A DNA stretch of 64,000 nt from positions 186,001 through 250,000 of the forward strand of contig NZ_LIVX01000009.1 in assembly GCF_001905665.1 (NCBI RefSeq), in the 5' to 3' direction. A model generated the notes under the pieces. It saw nothing but the letters and a program-made list of their open reading frames with translations. It did not search any database and was not told the origin of the DNA. Positions 40,474-48,884 of the stretch are shown one piece after another. The position numbers and the translations under genes were made by a program. Every line of letters begins with the position of its first letter. Position 1 is the first letter of the stretch. This DNA comes from Streptomyces sp. CB02261. Its GTDB lineage: Bacteria; Actinomycetota; Actinomycetes; Streptomycetales; Streptomycetaceae.

Positions 40474-40506
40474 GGCGACGACCTCCGGCATCCGTCTACG
40501 TAGTTA

Positions 40507-40544
40507 TTGAAACTTCAAGCTCAATACCTGCAGCATAAAGGTAT
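40507..40544. promoter_or_regulatory. MarR operator candidates
   Basis: Two inverted repeats in the AT-rich gap between the dioxygenase and marR genes: TTGAA-AC-TTCAA (40507-40518) and ATACCT-N9-AGGTAT (40524-40544). A further TTCAACTTTCAA lies at 40550-40561, just before the marR start. MarR dimers usually bind 16-20 bp palindromes in such divergent regions. Confidence 0.55.
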
Positions 40545-40562
40545 GTAGTTCAACTTTCAAGG

Positions 40563-41081
40563 ATGAGTCGTACGATGGGAACCATGGGAGACATGACCGC
40601 ACCCCGCTGGCTCACCGACGAGGAACAGCACGTCTGGCGCGCGTACCTGCACGCCACCACGCTCCTGGAGGACCACCTCGACCGCCAGTTGCAGCGCGAC
40701 GCCGGAATGCCGCACATCTACTACGGACTGCTCGTCCAGCTCTCCCAGGCGCCCCGCCGCCGCCTCCGGATGACGGAGCTGGCCAGGAGTGCCAAGATCA
40801 CCCGCTCCCGGCTCTCCCACGCCGTCGCCCGCCTGGAGAAGAACGGCTGGGTCAGGCGCGAGGACTGCCCCTCCGACAAGCGGGGCCAGTTCGCCCAGCT
40901 GACCGACGAGGGGATGGACGTCCTGCGCCGGACCGCTCCGGGCCATGTGACGGCCGTGCGCCAGGCCCTCTTCGACCGGCTCTCCCCCGAGCAGGTGGAG
41001 CAGCTCGGCGCGATCATGCGGGTCATGGCGGAGGGCCTCGAACCCCAGGGCCCGGACGCGGACCTGCCCTGGCTCCGCTGA
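40563..41081 (+). CDS. MarR family transcriptional regulator
   Basis: 172 residues. The winged helix-turn-helix is clear: RMTELARSAKITRSRLSHAV (recognition helix) and ARLEKNGWVRREDCPSDKRG (wing with the usual D-x-R residues), then QLTDEGMDVLRR. The N-terminal helix ALE/HVWRAYLHATTLLEDHLD and C-terminal helices form the dimer interface. The ATG at 40563 is the first of four close Met codons; a later start at 40584 or 40596 is possible. It probably represses the divergent dioxygenase gene. Confidence 0.87.
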   Translation: MSRTMGTMGDMTAPRWLTDEEQHVWRAYLHATTLLEDHLDRQLQRDAGMPHIYYGLLVQLSQAPRRRLRMTELARSAKITRSRLSHAVARLEKNGWVRREDCPSDKRGQFAQLTDEGMDVLRRTAPGHVTAVRQALFDRLSPEQVEQLGAIMRVMAEGLEPQGPDADLPWLR

Positions 41082-41149
41082 GCGCACAGCTCGCGGAACC
41101 AGGGCAGGGCAGGTCGGCCTGGAGGCCGGGTCCGTGGCCGAGGACCGGG

Positions 41150-42679
41150 TCAGTGGACGATGACCGGCACCTTCAGCTCGTCGTCCGCGCCCTCGCCGGA
41201 CGCGGCGACGGCCCCGGTGTCCGGCTTCCCGGTGTTGATCAGGACGAAGGCGATCGCGGCCGAGACGACCAGGATGCCCACGGCCCACCAGATGGCCGCG
41301 GTGTAGCCCTCGACCATGCCCTGGAGCTGGAGCAGCCTCTGCGCGGCCGGGGTGGTCGCGCCCGCCGCGTTGTCGGTCAGGTACGCGGTGGTCGCCGAGG
41401 CGGCGATCGTGTTCAGCAGGGCCGTACCGATGGCGCCGCCGACCTGCTGCGAGGTGTTGACCATCGCGGAGGCCACACCGGCGTCACGCGGGTCCACGCC
41501 GAGCGTCGCGAGCGACATGGCCGGCATGAACGCCGTACCCATGCCCAGGCCGAGCAGCAGCTGCGCGGGCAGGATCAGACCGGCGTACGAGGTGTCGATC
41601 TCCAGCTGCGTGAGGAGCAGCATGCCGACGCCCGCGGTCAGGAAGCCGGGGGCCATGAGCAGGCGCGGCGGGACCCGCGTCATCAGACGGGTGCCGATCT
41701 GGGTCGAGCCGATGATCATGCCCACGATCATGGGCAGGAACGCGAAGCCCGTCATGACCGGCGAGTAGCCCTTCACGACCTGGAGGTAGTACGTCAGGAA
41801 GAGGAAGAGGCCGAACATCGCGATGACGGCGAGACCGAGCGAGAGGTAGACACCGCCGCGGTTGCGGTCGGTCAGGACCCGCAGCGGCAGCAGCGGGGCC
41901 TTGACCCGCGACTCGACGAGGACGAAGACGCCGAGGAGCACCACCGAGCTCACGAACATGCCGATCGTGCCGGCGTCGCTCCAGCCCTCGGACTCGGCGC
42001 GGGTGAACCCGTACACGAGCGCGACCAGACCCAGGGTGGACAGGATCACGCCGGGGATGTCGAGCGTGGAGCGGTTGCGGCCGCCGGCCGGCTCACGGAT
42101 GACGAGGTACGCGCCGACCGCGGCGACGATCGCGAACGGGATGTTGACGAAGAAGGTCCAGCGCCAGTTCAGGTACTCGGTGAGGAAACCGCCGAGGATC
42201 AGGCCCACGGCGCCGCCACCACCGGCGATCGCGCCGTAGATACCGAAGGCCTTGGCGCGCTCCTTGGCGTCGGTGAAGGTCACGGCGAGCAGCGAGAGCG
42301 CGGCGGGCGCGAGGAGCGCGCCGAAGGCGCCCTGGAGCGCGCGGGCACCGAGCATCATCGCCTCGCCGTTCGCGGCGCCGCCGAGGGCGGAGGCGGCGGC
42401 GAAGCCGATCAGTCCGACGACGAAGGTGCGCTTACGGCCCCACAGGTCGGCTATCCGGCCGCCGAAGAGGAGCAGACCGCCGAAGGCGAGGGCGTAGGCG
42501 GTGATGACCCACTGCCGGTTGCCGTCCGAGATGCCGAGGTCCTGCTGCGCGGAGGGCAGGGCGATGTTCACGATCGTCGCGTCGAGCACGACCATCAGCT
42601 GGGCGAGGGCGATGAAGACGAGCGCTTTCCAGCGGCCCGGGTCGGCGTGGGTCACGGTGTGGTCGGGGATTTTCGGCAT
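41150..42679 (-). CDS. DHA2 (EmrB/QacA) family multidrug exporter
   Basis: 509 residues from ATG 42679, with 14 membrane helices. Motifs: LAQLMVVLDATIVNIALPSA, ITAYALAFGGLLLFGGRIAD, LWGRKRTFVVGLIGFAAASA and GAIAGGGGAVGLILGGFL (C-motif). It is a distant paralogue of the exporter at 34511. A TetR repressor lies 94 bases upstream on the same strand, so the two genes may form one autoregulated unit. The substrate is unknown; drug export is expected from the family. Confidence 0.9.
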   Translation of the reverse strand: MPKIPDHTVTHADPGRWKALVFIALAQLMVVLDATIVNIALPSAQQDLGISDGNRQWVITAYALAFGGLLLFGGRIADLWGRKRTFVVGLIGFAAASALGGAANGEAMMLGARALQGAFGALLAPAALSLLAVTFTDAKERAKAFGIYGAIAGGGGAVGLILGGFLTEYLNWRWTFFVNIPFAIVAAVGAYLVIREPAGGRNRSTLDIPGVILSTLGLVALVYGFTRAESEGWSDAGTIGMFVSSVVLLGVFVLVESRVKAPLLPLRVLTDRNRGGVYLSLGLAVIAMFGLFLFLTYYLQVVKGYSPVMTGFAFLPMIVGMIIGSTQIGTRLMTRVPPRLLMAPGFLTAGVGMLLLTQLEIDTSYAGLILPAQLLLGLGMGTAFMPAMSLATLGVDPRDAGVASAMVNTSQQVGGAIGTALLNTIAASATTAYLTDNAAGATTPAAQRLLQLQGMVEGYTAAIWWAVGILVVSAAIAFVLINTGKPDTGAVAASGEGADDELKVPVIVH

Positions 42680-42773
42680 GGGTGTGGCCACCTCTTGGCG
42701 CGTACGGTGAAAAAAGGACGTAAAGGGTGTGCGGGTTAGACAAGCAGGTGCGGGTGAACGCCCGCGCACGTCG

Positions 42774-43448
42774 TCATGACGTCCGCGACGGGCAGGTGTC
42801 GCGTCTCAGGTCCTCCAGGGTGGCGGCCGTGCCGGGCAGCTCGGAGCGCGCGGGCGCTTCCAGGCCGTCGAGGAACAGCTGCAGGTGGCGGTGGACGAAC
42901 TGGTCGAAGCGGGTGCCGCAGGCCGTTCCCGGCAGCGGGCGGGTCAGCTGGGACACCGCCACCATCAGGTCCCCGACGCCGACGTCGGGTCGGAGCCGGC
43001 CGGACCGCTGGGCGCGGTCGACGAGCGCCTGGACGGCTTCCTCGACGCGTTCCCGTTCGACGGTCAGGTCGGGATGGTCCTGGTCGAAGGCCCCGTCGAG
43101 CATCGGGCACAGGGCTCCGATGCGCTCCTCGGCGGCGGCGTGGGTGAAGCGCCGGAGGGCGGCGAAGGTGTCGCCCTCCTCCTCGGCGGCCCGGACGGCG
43201 ATCTCGGTGACGCGGCGCATGATCGAGAGGACGACCTCGTGGACGAGGTCGGCGCGCTCGGGGAAGTTCCGGTAGAGCGTGGCGTTCCCGACGCCGGCCC
43301 GGCGCGCGATCTCGTCGTACGGCACCTGGGGGCCGAACTCGACGAACATCTCGCGCGCCGCCGTCACGATCCGCTCGCGGTTGCGCAGGGCGTCGGCGCG
43401 CGGGCGGGGTACCCGGCGGGTCGGCGCGGTGTCGGCGGTACCGGTCAC
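42774..43448 (-). CDS. TetR family transcriptional regulator
   Basis: 224 residues from GTG 43448. The N-terminal DNA-binding domain reads RNRERIVTAAREMFVEFGPQ, VPYDEIARRAGVGNATLYRN and FPERADLVHEVV, a standard TetR helix-turn-helix. The ligand domain is helical and contains CPMLDGAF and PLPGTACGTRF. It lies directly upstream of the DHA2 exporter on the same strand, a usual repressor-pump arrangement. A further start at 43590 would add residues without family match. Confidence 0.88.
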   Translation of the reverse strand: MTGTADTAPTRRVPRPRADALRNRERIVTAAREMFVEFGPQVPYDEIARRAGVGNATLYRNFPERADLVHEVVLSIMRRVTEIAVRAAEEEGDTFAALRRFTHAAAEERIGALCPMLDGAFDQDHPDLTVERERVEEAVQALVDRAQRSGRLRPDVGVGDLMVAVSQLTRPLPGTACGTRFDQFVHRHLQLFLDGLEAPARSELPGTAATLEDLRRDTCPSRTS

Positions 43449-43554
43449 GCCACGGCCTCCTCACAGTCGTCACTGGCATCCGGGGAAGGAATCCCCACTT
43501 CTTGGAACGCAGGCGTAAACGGGGACGCGCTCCCCGGTTATTTCCCGGGCCGGC

Positions 43555-43570
43555 TGTGACCCCGGTCACA
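43555..43570. promoter_or_regulatory. Crp-type palindrome
   Basis: TGTGACCCCGGTCACA is a perfect 16-base palindrome and matches TGTGA-N6-TCACA exactly. It lies in the 291-bp divergent region between the TetR gene and the M6 metalloprotease gene, 107 bases before the former's start and 170 before the latter's. Confidence 0.5.
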
Positions 43571-43739
43571 GGTCGCAGGTCACCGCTCACCGGTCAAGGG
43601 TTCCGGCCGGAATACCCACGATCGGGCCACCCGGCGCGCGCGTCCGAACCGCGCGTCACAGGCTGATCGGACAGCGCGGCCCCCGCGAGACCCGGAGGGA
43701 GCCGAGCAGCCGACCTGCCCCCACCGGAGAGGCGCCCGT

Positions 43740-45011
43740 ATGCAGCACCCCCGCCGACGGATACGCAGACCCGTCGCCCTGGCCGCGACCACGGCGCTCT
43801 CCCTCGCCCTCCTCGCCTCCGCGAGCACCACCCTCCCCGGACCGGCCCCCGCCACCGCCGGCCCCGTGGCCGCCGCGCCCGACGCCGCCCAGCTGGGACC
43901 GTGCCGCATCGCCACCACGTTGGGGGTGCAGATGTCGGAGGGGCTGCCCACGGCCCCCGGCTACGTGCGCTCCACGGGCCAGGTCAAGGCCCTCAACCTG
44001 ATGGTCGACTTCCCCGACGTCCCCGGCGACGGCACGGCGATGGGCCGCTTCCGCGAGTTCTTCCCGCAGACCGCCGACTGGTTCCGCACCAGTTCGTACG
44101 GGCGCCTGACGTACCGGGCCGAGACCCCGATACCCGACTGGCTCCGGATGCCCCGGGCGTTCTCCTCGTACGGGATCGAGCGCGGCGCTCCGTACGAGCC
44201 GGGCTACCGCGCCCTCGTCGAGGACATCGTGATCGCGGCCGACCCGAAGGTGGACTTCAGCGCCTACGACCTGGTCAACATCCTGGTCACGCCCAACGCC
44301 GGCCCCTCGGCCCTCGACACCGTCCTGTCCGTGACCTTCTCCGGCAACGACGACGCCCCCTACGCCGACGGCGTGCCGCTCGCCAACACGTCCTTCGTCT
44401 ACAGCCGCCAGGACGACGGCTCCGGCAGCTTCGCCGAGACCGGCTACCGGGTCCTGCCGCACGAGAACGGCCACGTCTTCGGCCTGCCCGACCTCTACAC
44501 GGCGGACGGCGGCGGGACCGTCGGGCACTGGGACATCATGTCCGAGGACTGGGGGGCCAACAACGACCTCCTCGGCTGGCACAAGTGGAAACTGGGCTGG
44601 ATCGACAACGACCAGGTCGCCTGCGCCTCCCGCTCCGGCACCGTCGACCAGACCCTCACCCCGCTCGCCGTCAAGGGCGGCCCCAAGCTCGTCGTCGTCC
44701 CGCTCTCCGACACCTCCGGGTACGCGGTGGAGGTCCGCAGCGAGGACGGCAACGACGAGGTGGTGTGCGAGCCGGGCGTCCTCGTCTACCGGGTCGAGTC
44801 CGACGTGGACACCGGCCACGGCCCCGTCACCGTCTCGGACAGCGAACGCGCCAGCGGCGGCTGCACCCGGCGCGCCAACGTCCACGCGGAGCTGTCGGAC
44901 GCCCCGTACCAGCCCGGCGAGACGTTCACGGACCGCGCCAACGGCATCCGGATCCATGTGCTCGACGAGGACGAGAACGGCACCTACCGGGTCCGCGTCA
45001 CCCGGAGCTGA
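43740..45011 (+). CDS. Secreted M6 family metalloprotease-like protein
   Basis: 423 residues from ATG 43740. A signal peptide (RRRIRRPVALAATTALSLAL, cut near ATAGP) leads to an M6/immune-inhibitor-A-like domain: KALNLMVDFPDVPGDG, WFRTSSYGRLTYRAE, and the zinc site LPHENGHVFGLPDLY (HExxHxxGxxD), then GHWDIMSEDWGANND with the Met-turn. LLGWHKWKLGWID closes the catalytic domain; the rest is beta-rich. It probably degrades extracellular protein. A Crp-type palindrome upstream suggests control linked to development or nutrient state. A 27-bp duplication covers the last codons and stop. Confidence 0.87.
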   Translation: MQHPRRRIRRPVALAATTALSLALLASASTTLPGPAPATAGPVAAAPDAAQLGPCRIATTLGVQMSEGLPTAPGYVRSTGQVKALNLMVDFPDVPGDGTAMGRFREFFPQTADWFRTSSYGRLTYRAETPIPDWLRMPRAFSSYGIERGAPYEPGYRALVEDIVIAADPKVDFSAYDLVNILVTPNAGPSALDTVLSVTFSGNDDAPYADGVPLANTSFVYSRQDDGSGSFAETGYRVLPHENGHVFGLPDLYTADGGGTVGHWDIMSEDWGANNDLLGWHKWKLGWIDNDQVACASRSGTVDQTLTPLAVKGGPKLVVVPLSDTSGYAVEVRSEDGNDEVVCEPGVLVYRVESDVDTGHGPVTVSDSERASGGCTRRANVHAELSDAPYQPGETFTDRANGIRIHVLDEDENGTYRVRVTRS

Positions 45012-45054
45012 ACCGCGGCCGGTGTCACCCGGAGCTGTACCGCGGCCGGTGTCA
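45001..45054. repeat. 27-bp direct tandem duplication at the metalloprotease stop
   Basis: CCCGGAGCTG(A/T)ACCGCGGCCGGTGTCA occurs twice back to back (45001-45027 and 45028-45054) with one base difference. The first copy holds the TGA stop; in the second the changed base gives TGT. The second copy reaches the end of the convergent acyl-CoA synthetase gene. Confidence 0.85.
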
Positions 45055-46710
45055 CCCGCGATCGAACAGCGCGCCCCGCAGCTCCCGCTTGAGGATCTTC
45101 CCCGTCGGGTTCCGGGGCAGTTCCTCCTCCCGTACGACGATCCGGGCGGGCACCTTGAAGGCGGCGAGACGCGCACCCACATGCGCGCGGAGCCGCTCGG
45201 CCCCGGCGTCGAGGTCAGGGTCCGCGCCGGGCCGCAGCCGGACGACGGCCACGACCTCCTCCCCCCACAGGGCGTGCGGGACGCCGAGCACGGCGGCGTC
45301 GACGACGTCCGGGTGTTCCTGCAGCACGGCCTCGACCTCGACGCAGTACACGTTCTCGCCGCCGCGGATCACCATGTCGGTGAGCCGGTCGACGATGCTG
45401 ACCCGCCCCTCCCCGTCGATCCGGGCGAGGTCCCCGGTCCTGAACCAGCCGTCGTCGGTGAACGCGGCGCGGGTGGCGGCCTCGTTCCCCCAGTACCCGC
45501 GGATCAGCGACTGCCCGCGCAGCCACAGCTCGCCCACACCGTCCGCGTCGGGCCGGTCGATCCGCACCTCCGTGACGGGCGAGGGGCGGCCGACGCTCCC
45601 CGGGTGGGCGCGGTACTCGGCCCCGACGTTGGACAGCACCCCGCCGCTGGTCTCCGTGAGCCCGTAGCCGTTGCGGGGCTCGACGCGCTCCCCGTACCCG
45701 GCGCTGATCCCGGCGACGATGCCGGGCGGGGCGGCGGCGCCCCCGGTGCTGAGCAGCGTGAGGCTCTCCAGCGGGTCGCCGGTGGAGCGGGCGAGGTCGA
45801 GCAGCTGGAGGGCGGTGGTGGGCACGCCCGCGTAGTGGGTGACCCGATGCTCCCGGATCAGTTCGAGAGCCCGGGCCGCGTCCCACTTGCGCATCATCAC
45901 CAGCGTGCCGCCGGCGGCCATCACGGCGTAGAAGGAGGTGAAGGCGGCGACGTGGAAGAAGGGGAACGTGGTCAGCGAGACCGGCGCGGGCCCGGTCCCC
46001 GGCACGTCCCCGCGCGCGAGGGCCGCGGCGGCGGCGAAGTACCGGGGGTTCATGGCGGCACCGGTCTGCGCGAGATGGGTGGCGACGGCGCCCTTGGGGC
46101 GGCCGGTGGTGCCGGAGGTGTAGAGGATGGTGGCGTCGTGCTCGGGCAGCACGTCGACGGGCGGGGGCCCGAGGAGCGGATCGTCGTCGGGGACGTACGC
46201 GACGAACCCCTCCGGCGGGGGGCCAGCCGCCTCGCCCCGGAAGACGATCCCGGGCACGCGGTGCGCCCGCGCCCAGGCCCGTACCCGTTCGACCCGCTCG
46301 CCGTCGACGAGCAGGACGCCCGGCGCGCAGTCGTCGAGGGCGTACGCGCACTCGTCCTCGGTCCACCATGCGTTGAGGGGTACGGCGACGAGGCCGGCGA
46401 GCTGCGCGGCCCAGAAGGCGATCTGCCACTCGGGAAGGTTCCGCATGGCGACGACGGCCCGGTCCCCGGGCCGCAGCCCGTACTCCCCGACGAGCCTGCG
46501 CGCGAGGCCGCACGCGGCGTCGAAGAACTCCCGGTAGGTCATCCGCCCGGTCTCGGACACGAGGAACACCTGGTCCCCGTAGCCCCAGACCACCTCCACG
46601 AACTCCCGCAGCGTGCGGGGCCCGGACGCGTACACCCCACCCTCGACGGCGAAGGGCGCCCCGGGCGCGGTCAGCCGCGCTTCCCCCACCTGCCCACCGG
46701 ACACCACCAC
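45052..46710 (-). CDS. Acyl-CoA synthetase (AMP-forming)
   Basis: 552 residues of the ANL superfamily. The P-loop is ILYTSGTTGRPKGAVATH, then FPFFHVAAFTSFYAVMAAGG, the A5 motif NGYGLTETSGG, A7/A8 DGWFRTGDLARIDGEGRVSI with VDRLTDMVIRGGENVY, and the A10 Lys in LPRNPTGKILKRELR. It activates a fatty or related carboxylic acid with ATP and CoA. Upstream at 46723-46732 the palindrome-like AGCGCTTGCT resembles operators of TetR regulators of acyl-CoA genes. It converges on the metalloprotease gene. Confidence 0.9.
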   Translation of the reverse strand: MVVSGGQVGEARLTAPGAPFAVEGGVYASGPRTLREFVEVVWGYGDQVFLVSETGRMTYREFFDAACGLARRLVGEYGLRPGDRAVVAMRNLPEWQIAFWAAQLAGLVAVPLNAWWTEDECAYALDDCAPGVLLVDGERVERVRAWARAHRVPGIVFRGEAAGPPPEGFVAYVPDDDPLLGPPPVDVLPEHDATILYTSGTTGRPKGAVATHLAQTGAAMNPRYFAAAAALARGDVPGTGPAPVSLTTFPFFHVAAFTSFYAVMAAGGTLVMMRKWDAARALELIREHRVTHYAGVPTTALQLLDLARSTGDPLESLTLLSTGGAAAPPGIVAGISAGYGERVEPRNGYGLTETSGGVLSNVGAEYRAHPGSVGRPSPVTEVRIDRPDADGVGELWLRGQSLIRGYWGNEAATRAAFTDDGWFRTGDLARIDGEGRVSIVDRLTDMVIRGGENVYCVEVEAVLQEHPDVVDAAVLGVPHALWGEEVVAVVRLRPGADPDLDAGAERLRAHVGARLAAFKVPARIVVREEELPRNPTGKILKRELRGALFDRG

Positions 46711-47057
46711 GAGGACCCCCTGAGCGCTTGCTTATCCCAGCCTGGCGACGCTATGCGCCCCGTTCCGCCCGGGTCAACCCCGCCGAAGGGCCCCACGGAG
46801 CCCCCCGCCCATGGCGACACATCAGAGAGCCGCCGCACGCCACGAGTTCAGGGACGCCGCGCTCCACTCCCGGCAGACCGTGACGGAGCACACCCCCTCC
46901 ACAGCGGGAACGACTCGCCCCACCTCACCCGCATCCGGCCGCCGCCGGAAACGCCCACGCGCACGAGAAGGCCCCCGACGCCCACCACCCAACCCCCTCG
47001 CCCGCCGACACCCACCCGCTACACTGACGGCGACGCACCAGTCCACTGGCACGTCAC
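46711..47057. other. Intergenic region before tRNA-Arg
   Basis: 347 bases between the acyl-CoA synthetase start and tRNA-Arg. Besides AGCGCTTGCT at 46723-46732 it holds only Pro/Arg-coding low-complexity frames in both strands with no family match. The promoter of the tRNA must lie in its right end (CACCCGCTACACTGAC, about 47017-47032, could be the -10 region). Confidence 0.45.
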
Positions 47058-47130
47058 GCCTTCGTAGCTCAGGGGATAGAGCACCGCTCTCCTAAAGCGG
47101 GTGTCGCAGGTTCGAATCCTGCCGGGGGCA
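47058..47130 (+). tRNA. tRNA-Arg (anticodon CCT)
   Basis: 73 bases with encoded CCA at 47131-47133. The acceptor stem GCCTTCG pairs with CGGGGGC (two G-U pairs), the anticodon stem CCGCT/AGCGG holds the loop CTCCTAA, giving CCT (codon AGG), and the T arm is GCAGG-TTCGAAT-CCTGC. Genes for this minor Arg tRNA are frequent integration sites of actinobacterial elements. Confidence 0.95.
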
Positions 47131-47137
47131 CCAGGGA

Positions 47138-47171
47138 AAAGGGCACCTAGCAACGTTGCTAGGTGCCCTTT
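47138..47171. terminator. tRNA-Arg terminator
   Basis: A perfect 34-base palindrome made from AAAGGGCACCTAGCAAC and its complement, with a T run at the end, five bases after CCA. Strong bidirectional terminator. Confidence 0.85.
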
Positions 47172-47448
47172 GACATCACGGCCTGACATCAGCGGCAGCG
47201 GCAAGAGACGACCGCGGCGAGGAAGGCCCCCTCCAGGCCGTTCTGGGCAACCGTGGCGCCAGCGTGCCTCATCGCTGTAGGCATCGTTGCCCCTGCCACA
47301 CACCGCCGAGGGGATATCCGGGATCGCCGATTGAGTCTCGGCATATTCGTGGACTGGCAGGGCTGCTCAAACGCACTTCGAATCCCCTGACCTGGTGAAA
47401 CGAGTGGGACGCGCGGGGCCTCCGGAGCCGTGTGCCGTGAGCGGCATC

Positions 47449-47745
47449 ATGGTCTCCATGACTTCCGGACCTGTCCATGGCCCAATCGAGAGCACGCACG
47501 TCACGGTGACGGATGGCGCCGCACTCATCTTCACGTGGGACGCGGACTCGCGGATCGAGGTGCGGAACCTTGGGAGCGAGGTTGTCATCGAAGCGAATGC
47601 CGCAGGCCTCAGGACGCTGGCTAGGCACCTGCTCGTATTGGCCGGCGACGGCGTCTCCGACGGAGCGCACCTCCACCTCGAAGACAGCAGTGGTCTGGAG
47701 GAGGGCTCCGTCGGCTTGGTGCTGGAGCGGAGCGACGAGGAGTAG
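47449..47745 (+). CDS. Imm32-like immunity protein
   Basis: 98 residues from ATG 47449 (ATG 47458 and GTG 47395 are alternatives; none has a strong ribosome site). The pattern IEVRNLGSEVVIEANAAGLR, LARHLLVLAGDGVSDGAHLH and LEEGSVGLVLERSDE resembles the Imm32 immunity family from polymorphic toxin systems: a small alpha/beta protein expected to bind and block a toxin. No toxin gene is present nearby, so it is an orphan. Codon choice is less GC-extreme than its neighbours. Confidence 0.6.
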   Translation: MVSMTSGPVHGPIESTHVTVTDGAALIFTWDADSRIEVRNLGSEVVIEANAAGLRTLARHLLVLAGDGVSDGAHLHLEDSSGLEEGSVGLVLERSDEE

Positions 47746-47836
47746 CGCCTTCAGCGCGTAAGCCTCTCGGCCGGGTAGAGGTGGTCGCCCCACCCGGCGG
47801 GATGCAGCATGCCAAGTGCCAAGTAGGGTGCCGCAC

Positions 47837-48085
47837 ATGACCACTTCTCCCGATCAAGTCGTCAGCAGAAAGGATCTGGCGTCCTTCGTCCGCTCTCTGC
47901 ACCGCAGCTATGTCGACGGCGGCGAGTCGTGGGACAACGCGGACCTTGCTGGGTTCCTGGAGGCGTTGGCCGCGTGGGTCGACGACGCGGACGGCTGGTA
48001 CCGCAACACCGGCCGTGAGTTGCCGACCGATGGTGACTGGCGCTTCTTTGCTCGCGCTCTCCAAGCGGCGACCACGTACGAGTAG
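47837..48085 (+). CDS. Small DUF7660-like protein
   Basis: 82 residues from ATG 47837, with TAGGGTG upstream. Sequence: ASFVRSLHRSYVDGGESWDN, ADLAGFLEALAAWVDDADGW, YRNTGRELPTDGDWRFFARA. The W-x-N-x-x-L and W-x-D-D-A-D-G-W segments fit a family (DUF7660) of short acidic proteins that occur beside immunity genes. Function unknown; an immunity role is suggested only by context. Confidence 0.65.
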   Translation: MTTSPDQVVSRKDLASFVRSLHRSYVDGGESWDNADLAGFLEALAAWVDDADGWYRNTGRELPTDGDWRFFARALQAATTYE

Positions 48086-48168
48086 TCACGGGTCTCGCGT
48101 GGTCAGGACACCAGCCCAGGCAAAGCAGCCCCGCATGGACCCCGGGACTGCTCGGCCGACTGTGCGAC

Positions 48169-48636
48169 TCAGTCCCGCAGGCCTGGCCACCCGTCCCGGT
48201 TGGAGTAGCTCTCGAAGCAGTACCGGGTGGAGCGGTCCCACTCCTCACCGGCGGCCAGCTCGTACGCCTCGTCCGGCACGTACAAGAGCCACTCGCCGTC
48301 ACACTCGCTCGACGTGTACGGCGTGAACTTGTCGGCGTCGAGGAACACGCTCTCCCACGCGGCCTGACCCGCGGCCACCACAGCGCAACGCGCGTACAGG
48401 AACACGTCGGACGACTGCCGGAACGGGCTGCCGAACCGGGCCGTCAGGTCGACCACCGGCAGAGTGCCGAACTTCTCCTGATCCAGGCGGTAGAGCGCCT
48501 CGGCATGCCGCTCCGCGAAGCCGACGATGTCGGAAACGGAGCGGCGGCTCAGCTCCTGGGCGAGGCGCCGGCAGCTCTCTTCGGTCGCTTCGCCGTTCAG
48601 AGTGGCTATCAGTGCCCAGAAGTCGGCCCATGTCAT
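48169..48636 (-). CDS. DUF4240 domain protein
   Basis: 155 residues from ATG 48636 (GTG 48642 is possible). It contains MTWADFWALIATLNG, a helical region LAQELSRRSVSDIVGFAERH, then DVFLYARCAVVAAGQAAWES and the end CFESYSNRDGWPGL. DUF4240 proteins of similar size are common in Streptomyces, often beside other small orphan genes, and are taken to be immunity or regulatory proteins; proof is lacking. It faces the DUF7660-like gene. Cytoplasmic, no membrane segment. Confidence 0.8.
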   Translation of the reverse strand: MTWADFWALIATLNGEATEESCRRLAQELSRRSVSDIVGFAERHAEALYRLDQEKFGTLPVVDLTARFGSPFRQSSDVFLYARCAVVAAGQAAWESVFLDADKFTPYTSSECDGEWLLYVPDEAYELAAGEEWDRSTRYCFESYSNRDGWPGLRD

Positions 48637-48884
48637 TCTCACGGGCGCAGGATGTCAGGCCCGTCGGACATCCACGGCTGACATCGACGACGGCGAACGG
48701 CGGCGGTCGCACCAGACCGACCGCAGCAGCCGTCAGCGACGCACCTCCCCCGCCCAGGACCCCGGTACTCCCCGGAGACCCCGTTCCCGCAGCGCTTCCC
48801 TCCGCCTCCAGGCTCAAGGAACGTGCAAACCGATACCAACATAGGGATACCGACCGGGTAAGCCGGTCCCGCGGCGGGGCGGGG

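Noticed and set aside
47377..47385. TTCGAATCC repeated from the tRNA-Arg T arm, as a possible attR
   Set aside because: Nine bases of a universal tRNA motif are too short for an attachment site, and no integrase gene is near.
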